NCBI GenBank assembly: GCA_019347595.1
Contig: JAHWLA010000002.1
Coordinates: 1-35,343, forward strand
Origin: Actinomycetota bacterium
Lineage (GTDB): Bacteria; Actinomycetota; Acidimicrobiia; Acidimicrobiales; JAHWLA01
Reading direction: 5' to 3'
Length of the DNA stretch: 35,343 nt
The notes under the pieces were generated by a model that saw nothing but the letters and a program-made list of their open reading frames with translations, did not search any database and was not told the DNA's origin. A program made the position numbers and the translations under genes. Every line of letters starts with the position of its first letter. Position 1 is the first letter of the stretch. Shown here piece after piece: positions 23,086 to 30,884 of this stretch.

Positions 23086-24138
23086 TTGGGCGAGCTCGCC
23101 ACCTACCGCTCGATGCGGGACTTCTCCCGCACGCCGGAGCCGTCCGGTGGGCGGGAGGAGCGTGGCGCCGACGAGGAGGACGGGCGCTTCGTGGTGCAGG
23201 AGCACCATGCCACCGCGCTCCACTGGGACGTGCGCTTCGAGCGCGACGGCGTCCTCGTGTCGTGGGCCATCCCCAAGGGGATTCCGCCCGATCCCCGCGA
23301 CGACCACCTGGCCGTGCACACCGAGGACCACCCGATGTCGTACATCGACTTCGAGGGCGAGATCCCCGAGGGCGAGTACGGCGGAGGCGTGGTCCACCTG
23401 TGGGACACAGGCACGTACCGGTGCGAGAAGTGGAACGACCGCGAGGTGATCGTCGTGCTCGACGGCGAGCGGGCACGCGGCCGCTACGTGCTGTTCCAGA
23501 CCGGTGGGCGCAACTGGATGATGCACCGGATGGACCCGCCCGAGGACCCGACGCGGGAGCTCATGCCCGACCGGTTCGCTCCCGCCGCACCGACGGCGAG
23601 CCACCTCCCCCGCCACGCCGAGCAATGGGCGTTCGAGGCGGCCTGGGGCGGGTTGACCGTGATCGTGGTGGCGCAGGGCGGACGCGCCCGCGTGCACGAC
23701 GACACCGGCGACGACATCGCCGACACCTTCCCGGAGCTGAGCGCCTTCGGCCGCGCCATGGGGATCGTGGAGGCCGGCATCGAGGCGGAGCTGGTGGCCT
23801 TCGACGACGACGGCCGCCCCGACCCCGAGCTGGTCGGGCGCCGCCGCTCGCTCAAGAGCGCGTCGGCGCTCCGCCGCCACGCCGACCGCCATCCATTCAC
23901 GCTGCTGGCGTGCGACCTGGTGTGGCTGGAGGGCCACCCCACCGATGGGCTCCCGTTCGCCGACCGGCGCCGCCTGCTGGAGCGGCTGGAGATCGAGGGG
24001 CCCCGGTGGCGGACGGCGCCGTCGCATCCCGGCGACGGGCGGGCGTTGCTCGAGGCGGCGCGGGCGCAAGGGCTGCCGGGCATCCGCGCCCGCCGCCTCG
24101 ACCGGCCGTACGAACCGCCGCTTTTCATCCCCGCCTGA
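23086..24138 (+). CDS. LigD-type 3'-phosphoesterase fused to a catalytically dead ligase-like domain
   Basis: A 350-aa protein. Residues about 1-155 match the LigD phosphoesterase domain that trims 3' ends for non-homologous end joining. The active-site residues are kept: H40, H46, D48 and R50 in E-H-H-A-T-A-L-H-W-D-V-R, and H82 in E-D-H-P-M. Residues about 175-345 resemble the adenylation domain of ATP-dependent DNA ligase. However, motif I (E-x-K-x-D-G) reads F-E-A-A-W-G-G, so the adenylated lysine is Ala186 and the aspartate is Gly188; motif V and the OB domain are absent. The domain cannot ligate by the known mechanism. The start is TTG 23086; ATG 23113 is an alternative. Confidence 0.85.
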   Translation: MGELATYRSMRDFSRTPEPSGGREERGADEEDGRFVVQEHHATALHWDVRFERDGVLVSWAIPKGIPPDPRDDHLAVHTEDHPMSYIDFEGEIPEGEYGGGVVHLWDTGTYRCEKWNDREVIVVLDGERARGRYVLFQTGGRNWMMHRMDPPEDPTRELMPDRFAPAAPTASHLPRHAEQWAFEAAWGGLTVIVVAQGGRARVHDDTGDDIADTFPELSAFGRAMGIVEAGIEAELVAFDDDGRPDPELVGRRRSLKSASALRRHADRHPFTLLACDLVWLEGHPTDGLPFADRRRLLERLEIEGPRWRTAPSHPGDGRALLEAARAQGLPGIRARRLDRPYEPPLFIPA

Positions 24139-24174
24139 GCCGGGGGGTGTCGTCGTCATGCTTGACTGGCGGGC

Positions 24175-24555
24175 ATGTCCGGCCGGCGCCTCCGCATCCT
24201 CCTCGTCGACGACGAGCCCGACATCCTGTTGCTGCTCCAAGCCATGCTCACGGCGCCCACCTGGGAGATCGTCGGCAAGGCGGCGAGCGGCGAGGACGCC
24301 CTGCGTGTGGCCACCCATCTCGGCCCCGACGTGGCCGTCGTCGACTACATGATGCCGGGCATGCACGGCATGGAGGTGGCCGAGCGGCTCAAGGGCGTGC
24401 ACCCCGACTGCACGGTCGTGCTGTTCTCCGCCTACGACGTGCAGGACGACGCCGAATTCAGCGCCTTCGTCGACCACTTCCTGGCCAAGACCGACGTGGG
24501 CGGCCTCAGCACCCTCCTCGACCGCATCGCCGCCCAGCGGGGCATCACCGCCTGA
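24175..24555 (+). CDS. Single-domain response regulator
   Basis: A 126-aa receiver domain with no output domain. The acidic pocket is D12-D13, the phosphate acceptor D57 (V-V-D-Y-M-M-P-G-M), the switch serine S85 and the conserved lysine K105. Stand-alone receivers work by phosphotransfer or protein binding, not DNA binding. The nearest kinase is the soluble one at 21841-22623, two genes upstream on the same strand. The gene's end overlaps the end of the convergent hydrolase by 11 bp. Confidence 0.92.
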   Translation: MSGRRLRILLVDDEPDILLLLQAMLTAPTWEIVGKAASGEDALRVATHLGPDVAVVDYMMPGMHGMEVAERLKGVHPDCTVVLFSAYDVQDDAEFSAFVDHFLAKTDVGGLSTLLDRIAAQRGITA

Positions 24556-25501
24556 CGGCGGCGCGCAGGACGTGCCGCAGCGCCTTCTCGGTCGCGCTCC
24601 TGAACTCGTTGGCCTTCATGAGCGGGGCATCGTGGTCGGCCTTGACGTCGACCACGTGCGCCCACGGAATGGCGGCCGCCAGCGCCCGCTGCTTGCGAGG
24701 GCGGACCAGGCGGTCGCGGGTGGTCACCACCACGGCGGCGGGCACGTCGACGTCGCCCGCGAAAGGGCGGGCGTCGTAGTTGCCGAGGGCGCGGCCTGCG
24801 GCCGCCAGGTCGGCGGGATCGCCGCGGCGCAGCTCTCCCTTGAGCCACCCGCGCAGCGGCCGCAGGTCGGGGCACTCCTCGATGGCGTCGCGCAGGATGC
24901 GCTCGACGAGCCCGTCGGGGTTGCCGATGCGCAGGCTCAGCTCGACCAGGCCCATGAACCGCCACACGAACCGCTCCCACCACGTCGCCCGCCACTCCAG
25001 CGCGGTGGCCTGGAGCACCAGGCCGCAGACGAGGTCGCGGTGTCGTCGCCACAGGTGCATGGCGATGGGGCCGCCCATCGAATACCCCACGGCCACCACC
25101 GGGCCGAGCCCGAGATGGCGCAGCAACGCCGCCACGTCGTCGGCCGCCCCCTCCAAGGAGAACGTCTCGTCGCTACGAATGCCGCGGCCGTGCCCGCGGT
25201 GGTCGACCGCCAGCAGGTGACCGGTGGCCGCCACGCTTTCGTAGAGCGGGAACCAGTTGAGGTCCGCACTCACCGTCCAGCCGTGCAGGAGCACGATCGT
25301 GGGTCGGCCCGGGGCTCCCGCCTGCTCGCGCACGAACAGCTCGCCGCGGCCCGGCACGTTCACCACCCGGCCGGGTGGCAACGGCGGCGGGATCGGCGGC
25401 TCGGGGTCGAGAGGGGCGAGCCGGCGGGCCAGCCGCCGCGCCCGTCGGGCCTCCTGCACCAGCGCGGCGCGCCGCGCCGGGTGCCGTCGTGTGCCTGGCA
25501 T
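24545..25501 (-). CDS. Alpha/beta hydrolase
   Basis: A 318-aa serine hydrolase. A basic N-terminal tail (A-R-R-A-A-L-V-Q-E-A-R-R-A-R-R) and a Pro-rich linker precede the fold. The oxyanion H-G-W-T is at about residue 74. The nucleophile serine is in G-Y-S-M-G-G near residue 141. The acid is probably the Asp in T-T-R-D-R-L-V, and the histidine is in A-D-H-D-A-P-L. The substrate is unknown. The ATG at 25501 has AGAGGGAG directly upstream and lies only 9 bp from the divergent ABC gene. Confidence 0.87.
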   Translation of the reverse strand: MPGTRRHPARRAALVQEARRARRLARRLAPLDPEPPIPPPLPPGRVVNVPGRGELFVREQAGAPGRPTIVLLHGWTVSADLNWFPLYESVAATGHLLAVDHRGHGRGIRSDETFSLEGAADDVAALLRHLGLGPVVAVGYSMGGPIAMHLWRRHRDLVCGLVLQATALEWRATWWERFVWRFMGLVELSLRIGNPDGLVERILRDAIEECPDLRPLRGWLKGELRRGDPADLAAAGRALGNYDARPFAGDVDVPAAVVVTTRDRLVRPRKQRALAAAIPWAHVVDVKADHDAPLMKANEFRSATEKALRHVLRAAVRR

Positions 25502-25510
25502 GCTCCCTCT

Positions 25511-26290
25511 GTGCCCGCTCTGCGCTTCGCCGATGTGTCACTCCACCACGACGGTGTCCCGATCCTGTGCGGGGTCGAGTGGACCGTGGAGGCCGGCGAG
25601 CGCTGGGTCGTCGTCGGCCCCAACGGCGCAGGCAAGACCTCGCTGCTGCGCCTGGCGGGCGCCTACGCCCATCCCTCGTCGGGCACCGTCGACGTGCTGG
25701 GCGCCCGGCTGGGGCGCGTCGACGTGCGGGACCTCCGCACGCGCATCGGGATGGTGAGCGGATCGGTGGCCCGCATGCTGCGCCCCGGGATCACGGCGCT
25801 GGAGGTGGTGATGGCGGGCCGGTACGCCGCATTGGAGACGTGGTGGCACGACTACACCGACGACGACCGCACGCGGGCCTGCGCCCTCCTCGACGAGGCG
25901 GGCTTCCGCTACACGGCCGACCGCGTCTTCGGCGTGCTGTCCGAGGGCGAGCGCCAGCAGGTGCAGCTCGCTCGTACCCTTATGGGCGACCCCGACCTGT
26001 TGCTGCTGGACGAGCCCGCCGCCGGGCTCGATATCGCGGGACGGGAGCGGTTGGTGGCGCGGCTGACGGCCCTGGCCGGCGACCCTTCCACCCCGCCGAC
26101 GGTCTTCGTCACCCACCACGTCGAGGAGGTGCCGGCGGCGTTCACCCACGCGCTCCTGGTGCGCGACGGGGCCGTCGTCGCCGCGGGCCCGCTGGCCGAC
26201 ACGCTGACGAGCGAGGCGCTGTCGACGTGCTTCGGATTGGGGCTGCGGCTGCGCGAAGAGGATGGGCGGTACACCTGCCGGGCCACGTAG
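25511..26290 (+). CDS. Stand-alone ABC-type ATPase
   Basis: A 259-aa ATP-binding cassette. The Walker A is G36-P-N-G-A-G-K-T43, the signature L-S-E-G-E-R-Q-Q-V (Glu in place of the usual second Gly), the Walker B L-L-L-L-D-E-P, and the H-loop V-T-H-H-V-E-E-V. No permease or binding protein is adjacent. Related orphan cassettes (YlmA/ModF-like) are described, but transport or regulatory use cannot be decided. The start is GTG 25511 without a ribosome site; leaderless translation is likely given 9 bp to the divergent start. Confidence 0.86.
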   Translation: MPALRFADVSLHHDGVPILCGVEWTVEAGERWVVVGPNGAGKTSLLRLAGAYAHPSSGTVDVLGARLGRVDVRDLRTRIGMVSGSVARMLRPGITALEVVMAGRYAALETWWHDYTDDDRTRACALLDEAGFRYTADRVFGVLSEGERQQVQLARTLMGDPDLLLLDEPAAGLDIAGRERLVARLTALAGDPSTPPTVFVTHHVEEVPAAFTHALLVRDGAVVAAGPLADTLTSEALSTCFGLGLRLREEDGRYTCRAT

Positions 26291-26301
26291 TCTCGACGCC
26301 C

Positions 26302-26922
26302 GTGGATCGCCTCAGCCGCGCCCTCGAGGCCATCGACGCCGCCAACGCCGACGACCCTCACCGTCTCGTCATCCGCGGCGTGGAGCGCCCCAAGGAACTG
26401 GGCCACGCCGAGCTGGCGAGCGAGTGGCTGGCCGTGCTCCGGCCCGACGCGCCCGAGCCTCTCGTGCTGGCGGTGCGGGCGCACCACGTGCGGCGCTGGG
26501 CGATCCCCCGGAGCAGCTACCCCGATGGCCGGTCGGGCTACCTGCGGTGGCGCAAAGCGCTCAAGAACCTCCACGTGGCCGAGGTGGGGCGCATTCTCGG
26601 CGACACGGGCTACGACCCGGCGACGGTGGCGCGCGTGCAGGACATCGTGGCCAAGCGGGGATTGGGCACCGACCCCGACGTGCAGTCGTTGGAAGATGTG
26701 TTGTGCCTGGTGTTCCTGGAGACGCAGCTCCACGACCTGGCCGCCCGGCTGACCCCCGAGCACGCCGTGGAGGTCATCCGCAAGACGCTGCCGAAAATGT
26801 CCGACTCGGCCAAGGCCGTCGCCCTGGGGCTCGACCTCCCCGCCGACGACCGTGCCCTGCTGGAACGGGCGTTGGCGGCGCCGACCGGTCCCCCGCCCGC
26901 ACGCCCGGGGGCCGTATCGTGA
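26302..26922 (+). CDS. DUF4202 family protein
   Basis: A 206-aa soluble protein with DUF4202 features: A-I-D-A-A-N-A-D-D-P near the start, R-P-K-E-L, then R-A-H-H-V-R-R-W-x-I-P-R-S-S-Y-P and G-Y-L-R-W-R. A later helical half contains S-L-E-D-V-L-C-L-V-F-L-E. The histidine/aspartate pattern recalls HD-like hydrolases, but no function is established. The start is GTG 26302, 11 nt after the ABC gene. Its stop overlaps the next start by 4 nt (GTGA), tying it to the unknown 512-aa membrane protein. Confidence 0.82.
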   Translation: MDRLSRALEAIDAANADDPHRLVIRGVERPKELGHAELASEWLAVLRPDAPEPLVLAVRAHHVRRWAIPRSSYPDGRSGYLRWRKALKNLHVAEVGRILGDTGYDPATVARVQDIVAKRGLGTDPDVQSLEDVLCLVFLETQLHDLAARLTPEHAVEVIRKTLPKMSDSAKAVALGLDLPADDRALLERALAAPTGPPPARPGAVS

Positions 26923-28457
26923 ACGAGCACACCGAGGCATCGCAGCAGAGGAGTCGCGTGGTCGCACGGGTAGTCGAAACGCCGGCCGACGTGCCGTTGC
27001 CGCTCCCCACGGGGCTGACGGTGGTCCCCACCCAGGACCCCGACAGCTTCGCCCGTTCGCTGGCCGTCCAGGTGGGCGGCACCCTGGTGTCGTCGCCTCG
27101 TGAGCTGGCCGCCGTCATCGCCCGCCGGGCCGTCGGCGCCACCGACCCCGACGGGCGGGCCGCCGAGGCGGCGTGGCTCCAGGGGCTGCTCGAGGGCGGG
27201 CCGACCGAGGTGCCGTCCCGGCTGGTCGGCCCCGGCGAGCGCACGGCCCTGTTGCGGGCACTGGGCGAGCGCGTGGCGGGCGCCCGCGAGGAGGCCAAGG
27301 CGGCTCGGCTGGCCCTGCTCAAGCGGGAAGCGGCCGTACAGGCCGAGGTGCGCAAGACGAGCGGGGCCCTGTTGGACGTGGAGCCGGAGCTGGCCCGTCG
27401 CGTGGCGCACCGGGTGAACACCACGCTGCGCCAAGCCCGGGCTGCCAAGCGCGCGCTCGGTCCCAAGCCGGTGCTCGACAAGGAGACGGAACAGCACGCG
27501 CGGCGGGCCATGTCGCGGTTGGAGGATGCGCTGTTCGCCTCGGCCAAGGCGCGGGCCCGGGTGCACTCCCGTCTGGCCGTCGGCAACGTGATCGGGTTGA
27601 TCACGCTTCTGGTCGGTGTCGTGGTGGTATGGAGCGGCAGCAACGTGGAGGCGCCGTCCGTCTACACGCTGTTCGCACTGTCGGGGCTGGCCCCCCTGGC
27701 CGCCCTGGCCTTGGGCGGCGTGGGTGCCGCGCACGCCAAGCGGCGGGTGCACGCGGCGGCCGCGGCGTGCGACGACGCGCTGCGCCGAGCGGGCGTCAGC
27801 GACGCCACGCAATGGGCGATGCGGCGGCGCGAACTCGAGCAATGGCTCGACCGGGCCGACGCCACCGCCGCGGCACGCGACGCGTGGCGGGATGCGCAGA
27901 CGGCGTGGGAGGCCATGGCGGGCGCTGACGCCGACCCCAAGACAGTGGACGACCTGCTGGGCGCCGGGGCCCGGGTGCGGGCGGCGAGGGCCGACGCCAA
28001 CCTGGCGCGAGCGGCCGTCGACGAGGCCACCGCGGTGCTGGGTACGGCCGAGGCCGCCGTGCGCGACCGGCTCGCCGTGGTGCTGGGCGGGCGTTCGTTC
28101 GAGGAGGTGACGGCGGGGTCGGCCCCCGACACCTCGCCGATCGTGGTGGCGGGGTCGGGGGGCGACCGGTTCGCCATCGAGCAATTGCACCCGCCGTTGC
28201 CGGTGGCGCTGGTGACGTCGATCGACGGGGTGGCCGCCCGGCCGCCGGTGCCCATGGTTCCCGTGGTGCGAATCGAGGAGCCTCTGCCCGCCTCGTCCCC
28301 GGTGCTGTACGACGACGAGGTGGTCCCCGAGCGGGAACCCGTGGTCGCGTTCGACCCGGTGGCCGAGGTCGACGAGCGACCCACGCAGTTGCACCCGTTC
28401 ATGCTCGACGCCGACTCGGCCCGCCGCCTGCGCCGCCGCGTCCGCCGCCGCCACTGA
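26919..28457 (+). CDS. Unrecognised 512-aa protein with two membrane segments and helical arms
   Basis: No family is recognised. Residues about 100-220 are Ala/Arg/Glu-rich and probably coiled coil. Two hydrophobic segments follow (about 225-248, with N-V-I-G-L-I-T-L-L-V, and about 254-280, with A-L-S-G-L-A-P-L-A-A). A second helical arm covers about 283-390. The C-terminal 100 residues are Pro/Val/Glu-rich, ending in a basic R-R-L-R-R-R-V-R-R-R-H. This suggests a membrane hairpin with cytoplasmic helical domains and a charged tail. GTG 26919 overlaps the DUF4202 stop, so the two are co-translated. Confidence 0.72.
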   Translation: MNEHTEASQQRSRVVARVVETPADVPLPLPTGLTVVPTQDPDSFARSLAVQVGGTLVSSPRELAAVIARRAVGATDPDGRAAEAAWLQGLLEGGPTEVPSRLVGPGERTALLRALGERVAGAREEAKAARLALLKREAAVQAEVRKTSGALLDVEPELARRVAHRVNTTLRQARAAKRALGPKPVLDKETEQHARRAMSRLEDALFASAKARARVHSRLAVGNVIGLITLLVGVVVVWSGSNVEAPSVYTLFALSGLAPLAALALGGVGAAHAKRRVHAAAAACDDALRRAGVSDATQWAMRRRELEQWLDRADATAAARDAWRDAQTAWEAMAGADADPKTVDDLLGAGARVRAARADANLARAAVDEATAVLGTAEAAVRDRLAVVLGGRSFEEVTAGSAPDTSPIVVAGSGGDRFAIEQLHPPLPVALVTSIDGVAARPPVPMVPVVRIEEPLPASSPVLYDDEVVPEREPVVAFDPVAEVDERPTQLHPFMLDADSARRLRRRVRRRH

Positions 28458-28507
28458 CCCCGCCAAACGGGGGCAGGCGTGGCGTTCGACCGGGTGGGGC
28501 CGGCACC

Positions 28508-29743
28508 GTGGTGCACGTGACGTGGGGGACGGGTGCGGCAGTCGTCGGCACGGTGTTCCTGCTCACCGTCCTGTGGTGGGCGATCCCGTCGGGGACCCAC
28601 GACGCCCTCCTCCGCCCCAAGCCGACCCGCAGGTTGGCCCGCTGGGCCCGCAGCCTGCTCGTCCGCTTGGCCCTCGCCGCACTCGCCTGGCCCCACGTCG
28701 TCGATCTCTTCCTCCGTACCAGGCGGGCGCCGACGGCCACTCGGTCCAGGGCCGAGGTATGGCGCCAGGGCAACACCGTGCTGTGGCGCTACGACAGCAA
28801 GGAGCGCCGCCACCCCGAGCCGGTCCTGCTGGTGCACTCGCTCGTCACCAAGCCGTCGATCCTCGACCTCACCCCGAGGCGCAGCCTGGTGGGCGCCCTG
28901 CTCGCCCAAGGCTTCGACGTCTACCTGCTCGACTGGGGCGAGGTGACGTGGCGACAGGCCCAGTGCGGCATGGTCGCCTACGTCGAGATGCTGCGGGAGG
29001 CCGAGGCGGTGACGCTGGAGACCTCCGGGGCGGAACGCTTCCACGTCGTCGCTTACTGCCTGGGCGCCACGCTCGTCCTCCTTCGACTGGTGCTCGACGG
29101 CCCGCGGCCGGTCGCGTCCTTCGCCGCCATCGCACCACCGGTCGACCTGTCGGTACCGGGCGGCTTCCGCTCACTGCTCGGCAGTCGCCACCTTCGGCCC
29201 GTGCTCGCCCTCGACGGCGGCTCGTGCGTGCCCGCCGCCCTCATCCGGGAGTCGTTCCACCTCCTGCGCCCCATGGCCCTCCGCACGCAGTGGCGGCGCC
29301 TGCGCCGGCGGGTGAGCTGGTAGGAGGCGACCTACCACGCGGCAATGGCGCGCTGGACGTGGGAGCAACGACGCCTGCCCGGGGCGCTGTTCTTCGACCT
29401 CGTCGACCTCTACCGCAGCAACGAACTGCTCGGCGCCCTCGACCGCCTCGACGTGCCGCTGTTCATGGCGGTCGCGGAACGGGACCACATCGTGCCGTGG
29501 GCCTCGTCGGCGGCGCTGACGCGCGTGCCGGGCGTCGCACTGGAGTCGCTCGTCTTCCCCGGCGGCCACGTCTCGACGCTGGTCGGCGCGGGCCGCACTC
29601 GGCTCTGGCCGGCCTTGTGCGACTGGCTGGCGAGCGGCCAGCCCGCGCTCAGCCCTGTTCGGACGGAGGCGCCTGCCGCTCGCCCGAGCCCGAGCCCGAG
29701 CCCGGATGCAACCGGGCGTCCACCACTGCGGCCAGTTCGCTGA
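28508..29743 (+). pseudogene. PhaC-like alpha/beta hydrolase split by an in-frame TAG
   Basis: The first part (28508-29323) encodes 271 aa with an N-terminal hydrophobic segment and the PhaC-type nucleophile cysteine C184 in A-Y-C-L-G-A. The reading frame then meets TAG (29321-29323). The same frame continues without interruption to 29743, with A-A-M-A-R-W-T-W-E-Q-R-R-L-P-G, the acid in A-E-R-D-H-I-V-P and the histidine in G-G-H-V. The catalytic triad is therefore divided by the stop. PhaC-like enzymes polymerise or hydrolyse hydroxyacyl esters. Either the gene is inactivated, the stop is read through, or the base is wrong. The end overlaps the convergent DivIVA gene by 95 bp. Confidence 0.82.
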
Positions 29744-30305
29744 GGGCGTCGGTGAGTCGGGCGTGCTCCTCGCCCCGGCGGGCGGCCAGTGTGGCCAGGT
29801 CGTCGCGGGCCTGCTCGCACGCCTCGTGCAGGCGGGCCAAGTCGTCGCGCAACCGGCCTTCCTCGCGCTCGCGGGTGGCGCTGACCTCGGCCTCGACCTC
29901 CTGGACGCGCGCCTCGGCCCGCTGCTCGGCGTCGGCCACGATGGCGGCCGCCCGGTTCTGGGCCTCGGTGACGGCCAGCTCGGCCGTGCGCTGGGCCAGC
30001 ACGAGCGTGCGGCGCACCGTCTGCTCGTTGACGCCCGCCGCGCTGGTGCGCTTGCCCGCCTCGTCCAGGCGCGCCGAGAGGTCGGCCACCCGGCGCTCCT
30101 GGTCCTCCACGAGGAGGGCGAGCTGTTCGAGGAAGTCGTCGACGTCGTCGGGGTGGTAACCGCGCAGCTTCTCCCGGAAGCGGGCTGTGCGTATGCGGGC
30201 CGCCGCGCTGTCGTCGCGCACGTCGACCACATTGTCGTCGCGGATCACCGGGGTGTCCGCTCGATGCCGGTCGTCGGCCACCTCGAAGTCCTGGGTCGTG
30301 CTCAT
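29649..30305 (-). CDS. DivIVA-like protein, second of a pair
   Basis: A 218-aa cytoplasmic protein. After a charged N-terminal stretch, F-R-E-K-L-R-G-Y-H-P-D-D-V-D-D-F-L (about residues 44-60) matches the DivIVA lipid-binding domain (R-G-Y-x-x-x-x-V-D-x-F). Long coiled coil runs from about 60 to 195. The C-terminus has G-S-G-S-G-S-G from a 6-bp tandem repeat (29682-29705). DivIVA proteins mark curved membrane at poles and septa and guide wall growth. The ATG at 30305 overlaps the stop of the other DivIVA-like gene by 4 nt. Confidence 0.8.
   Translation of the reverse strand: MSTTQDFEVADDRHRADTPVIRDDNVVDVRDDSAAARIRTARFREKLRGYHPDDVDDFLEQLALLVEDQERRVADLSARLDEAGKRTSAAGVNEQTVRRTLVLAQRTAELAVTEAQNRAAAIVADAEQRAEARVQEVEAEVSATREREEGRLRDDLARLHEACEQARDDLATLAARRGEEHARLTDALSELAAVVDARLHPGSGSGSGERQAPPSEQG
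29682..29705. repeat. Four-unit 6-bp tandem repeat (GCCCGA)
   Basis: Three GCCCGA units and one GCCCGG form a short in-frame repeat encoding Gly-Ser pairs near the end of the DivIVA-like protein. It could vary in copy number without shifting the frame. Confidence 0.6.
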
Positions 30306-30874
30306 GGGCGCTCCGTCGTGCTGCTCGTTGCCAGTTGCGTCTCCGCCATGACGGCCAGGTCGAGCAAGGCCGCCGTCAGCCGTTCGTCGATCACGGCGCG
30401 GCACCGCGTGGTTGCCACGTCCACCGCGTGGAGGTCGTCCTCCGCTTCGGTGATCGCCTCCCGCAGCGCCGTCCACTGCCGGCGCGCTTCCTCGACGGCG
30501 GCGGCCAGGCGGCGCAGCTCGCGGTCGTCGCGCAGCTCGGCGATGCGGGCGTCGGCCTGGTCGCCGAGGCGGGCGGCTTCGGCCTCGGCCCGGGCCAGCA
30601 GCTCGTCGGCTCGCCGCTGGCCGTCGAAGACCACCTGGAGGAGCTCGTCGTCGTCGAGCGAGGGGGGCGGCGCCTCGGCCTCGGCCCGGATGGCCGCCGC
30701 TTCGGCGTGGGCCACGGCGGCGGCGAGGTCGTCGCTGCGCCGTTCGAGCTCCACGACCAGGGCGTGGACGGCCCCCAAGTGGTGAACAACCTGGTCGGGG
30801 TCGTAGCCGGGCTCGGTTCGACGAAACCCGGGAGAGCGGAGCTGCGCCGCCAACACCTCCGACGCGGTGGACAC
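30302..30874 (-). CDS. DivIVA-like coiled-coil protein, first of a pair
   Basis: A 190-aa protein. F-R-R-T-E-P-G-Y-D-P-D-Q-V-V-H-H-L (about residues 16-32) fits the DivIVA N-terminal motif. The rest is Ala/Glu/Arg-rich coiled coil with few breaks. The GTG at 30874 is chosen because the motif begins shortly after it; a longer frame to 31216 runs through a palindrome and the neighbouring gene. It begins 10 nt after the alkyltransferase-like gene and overlaps the next DivIVA-like gene by 4 nt. Hetero-oligomer formation of the pair is a reasonable guess. Confidence 0.75.
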   Translation of the reverse strand: MSTASEVLAAQLRSPGFRRTEPGYDPDQVVHHLGAVHALVVELERRSDDLAAAVAHAEAAAIRAEAEAPPPSLDDDELLQVVFDGQRRADELLARAEAEAARLGDQADARIAELRDDRELRRLAAAVEEARRQWTALREAITEAEDDLHAVDVATTRCRAVIDERLTAALLDLAVMAETQLATSSTTERP

Positions 30875-30884
30875 GTCTCTGAGG

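Noticed and set aside
29321..29323. Recoding of the TAG in the PhaC-like gene as pyrrolysine
   Set aside because: No pyl genes are in view, and other genes here end normally at TAG (for example LivHM, hutG and orn). A nonsense mutation or sequence error is simpler.
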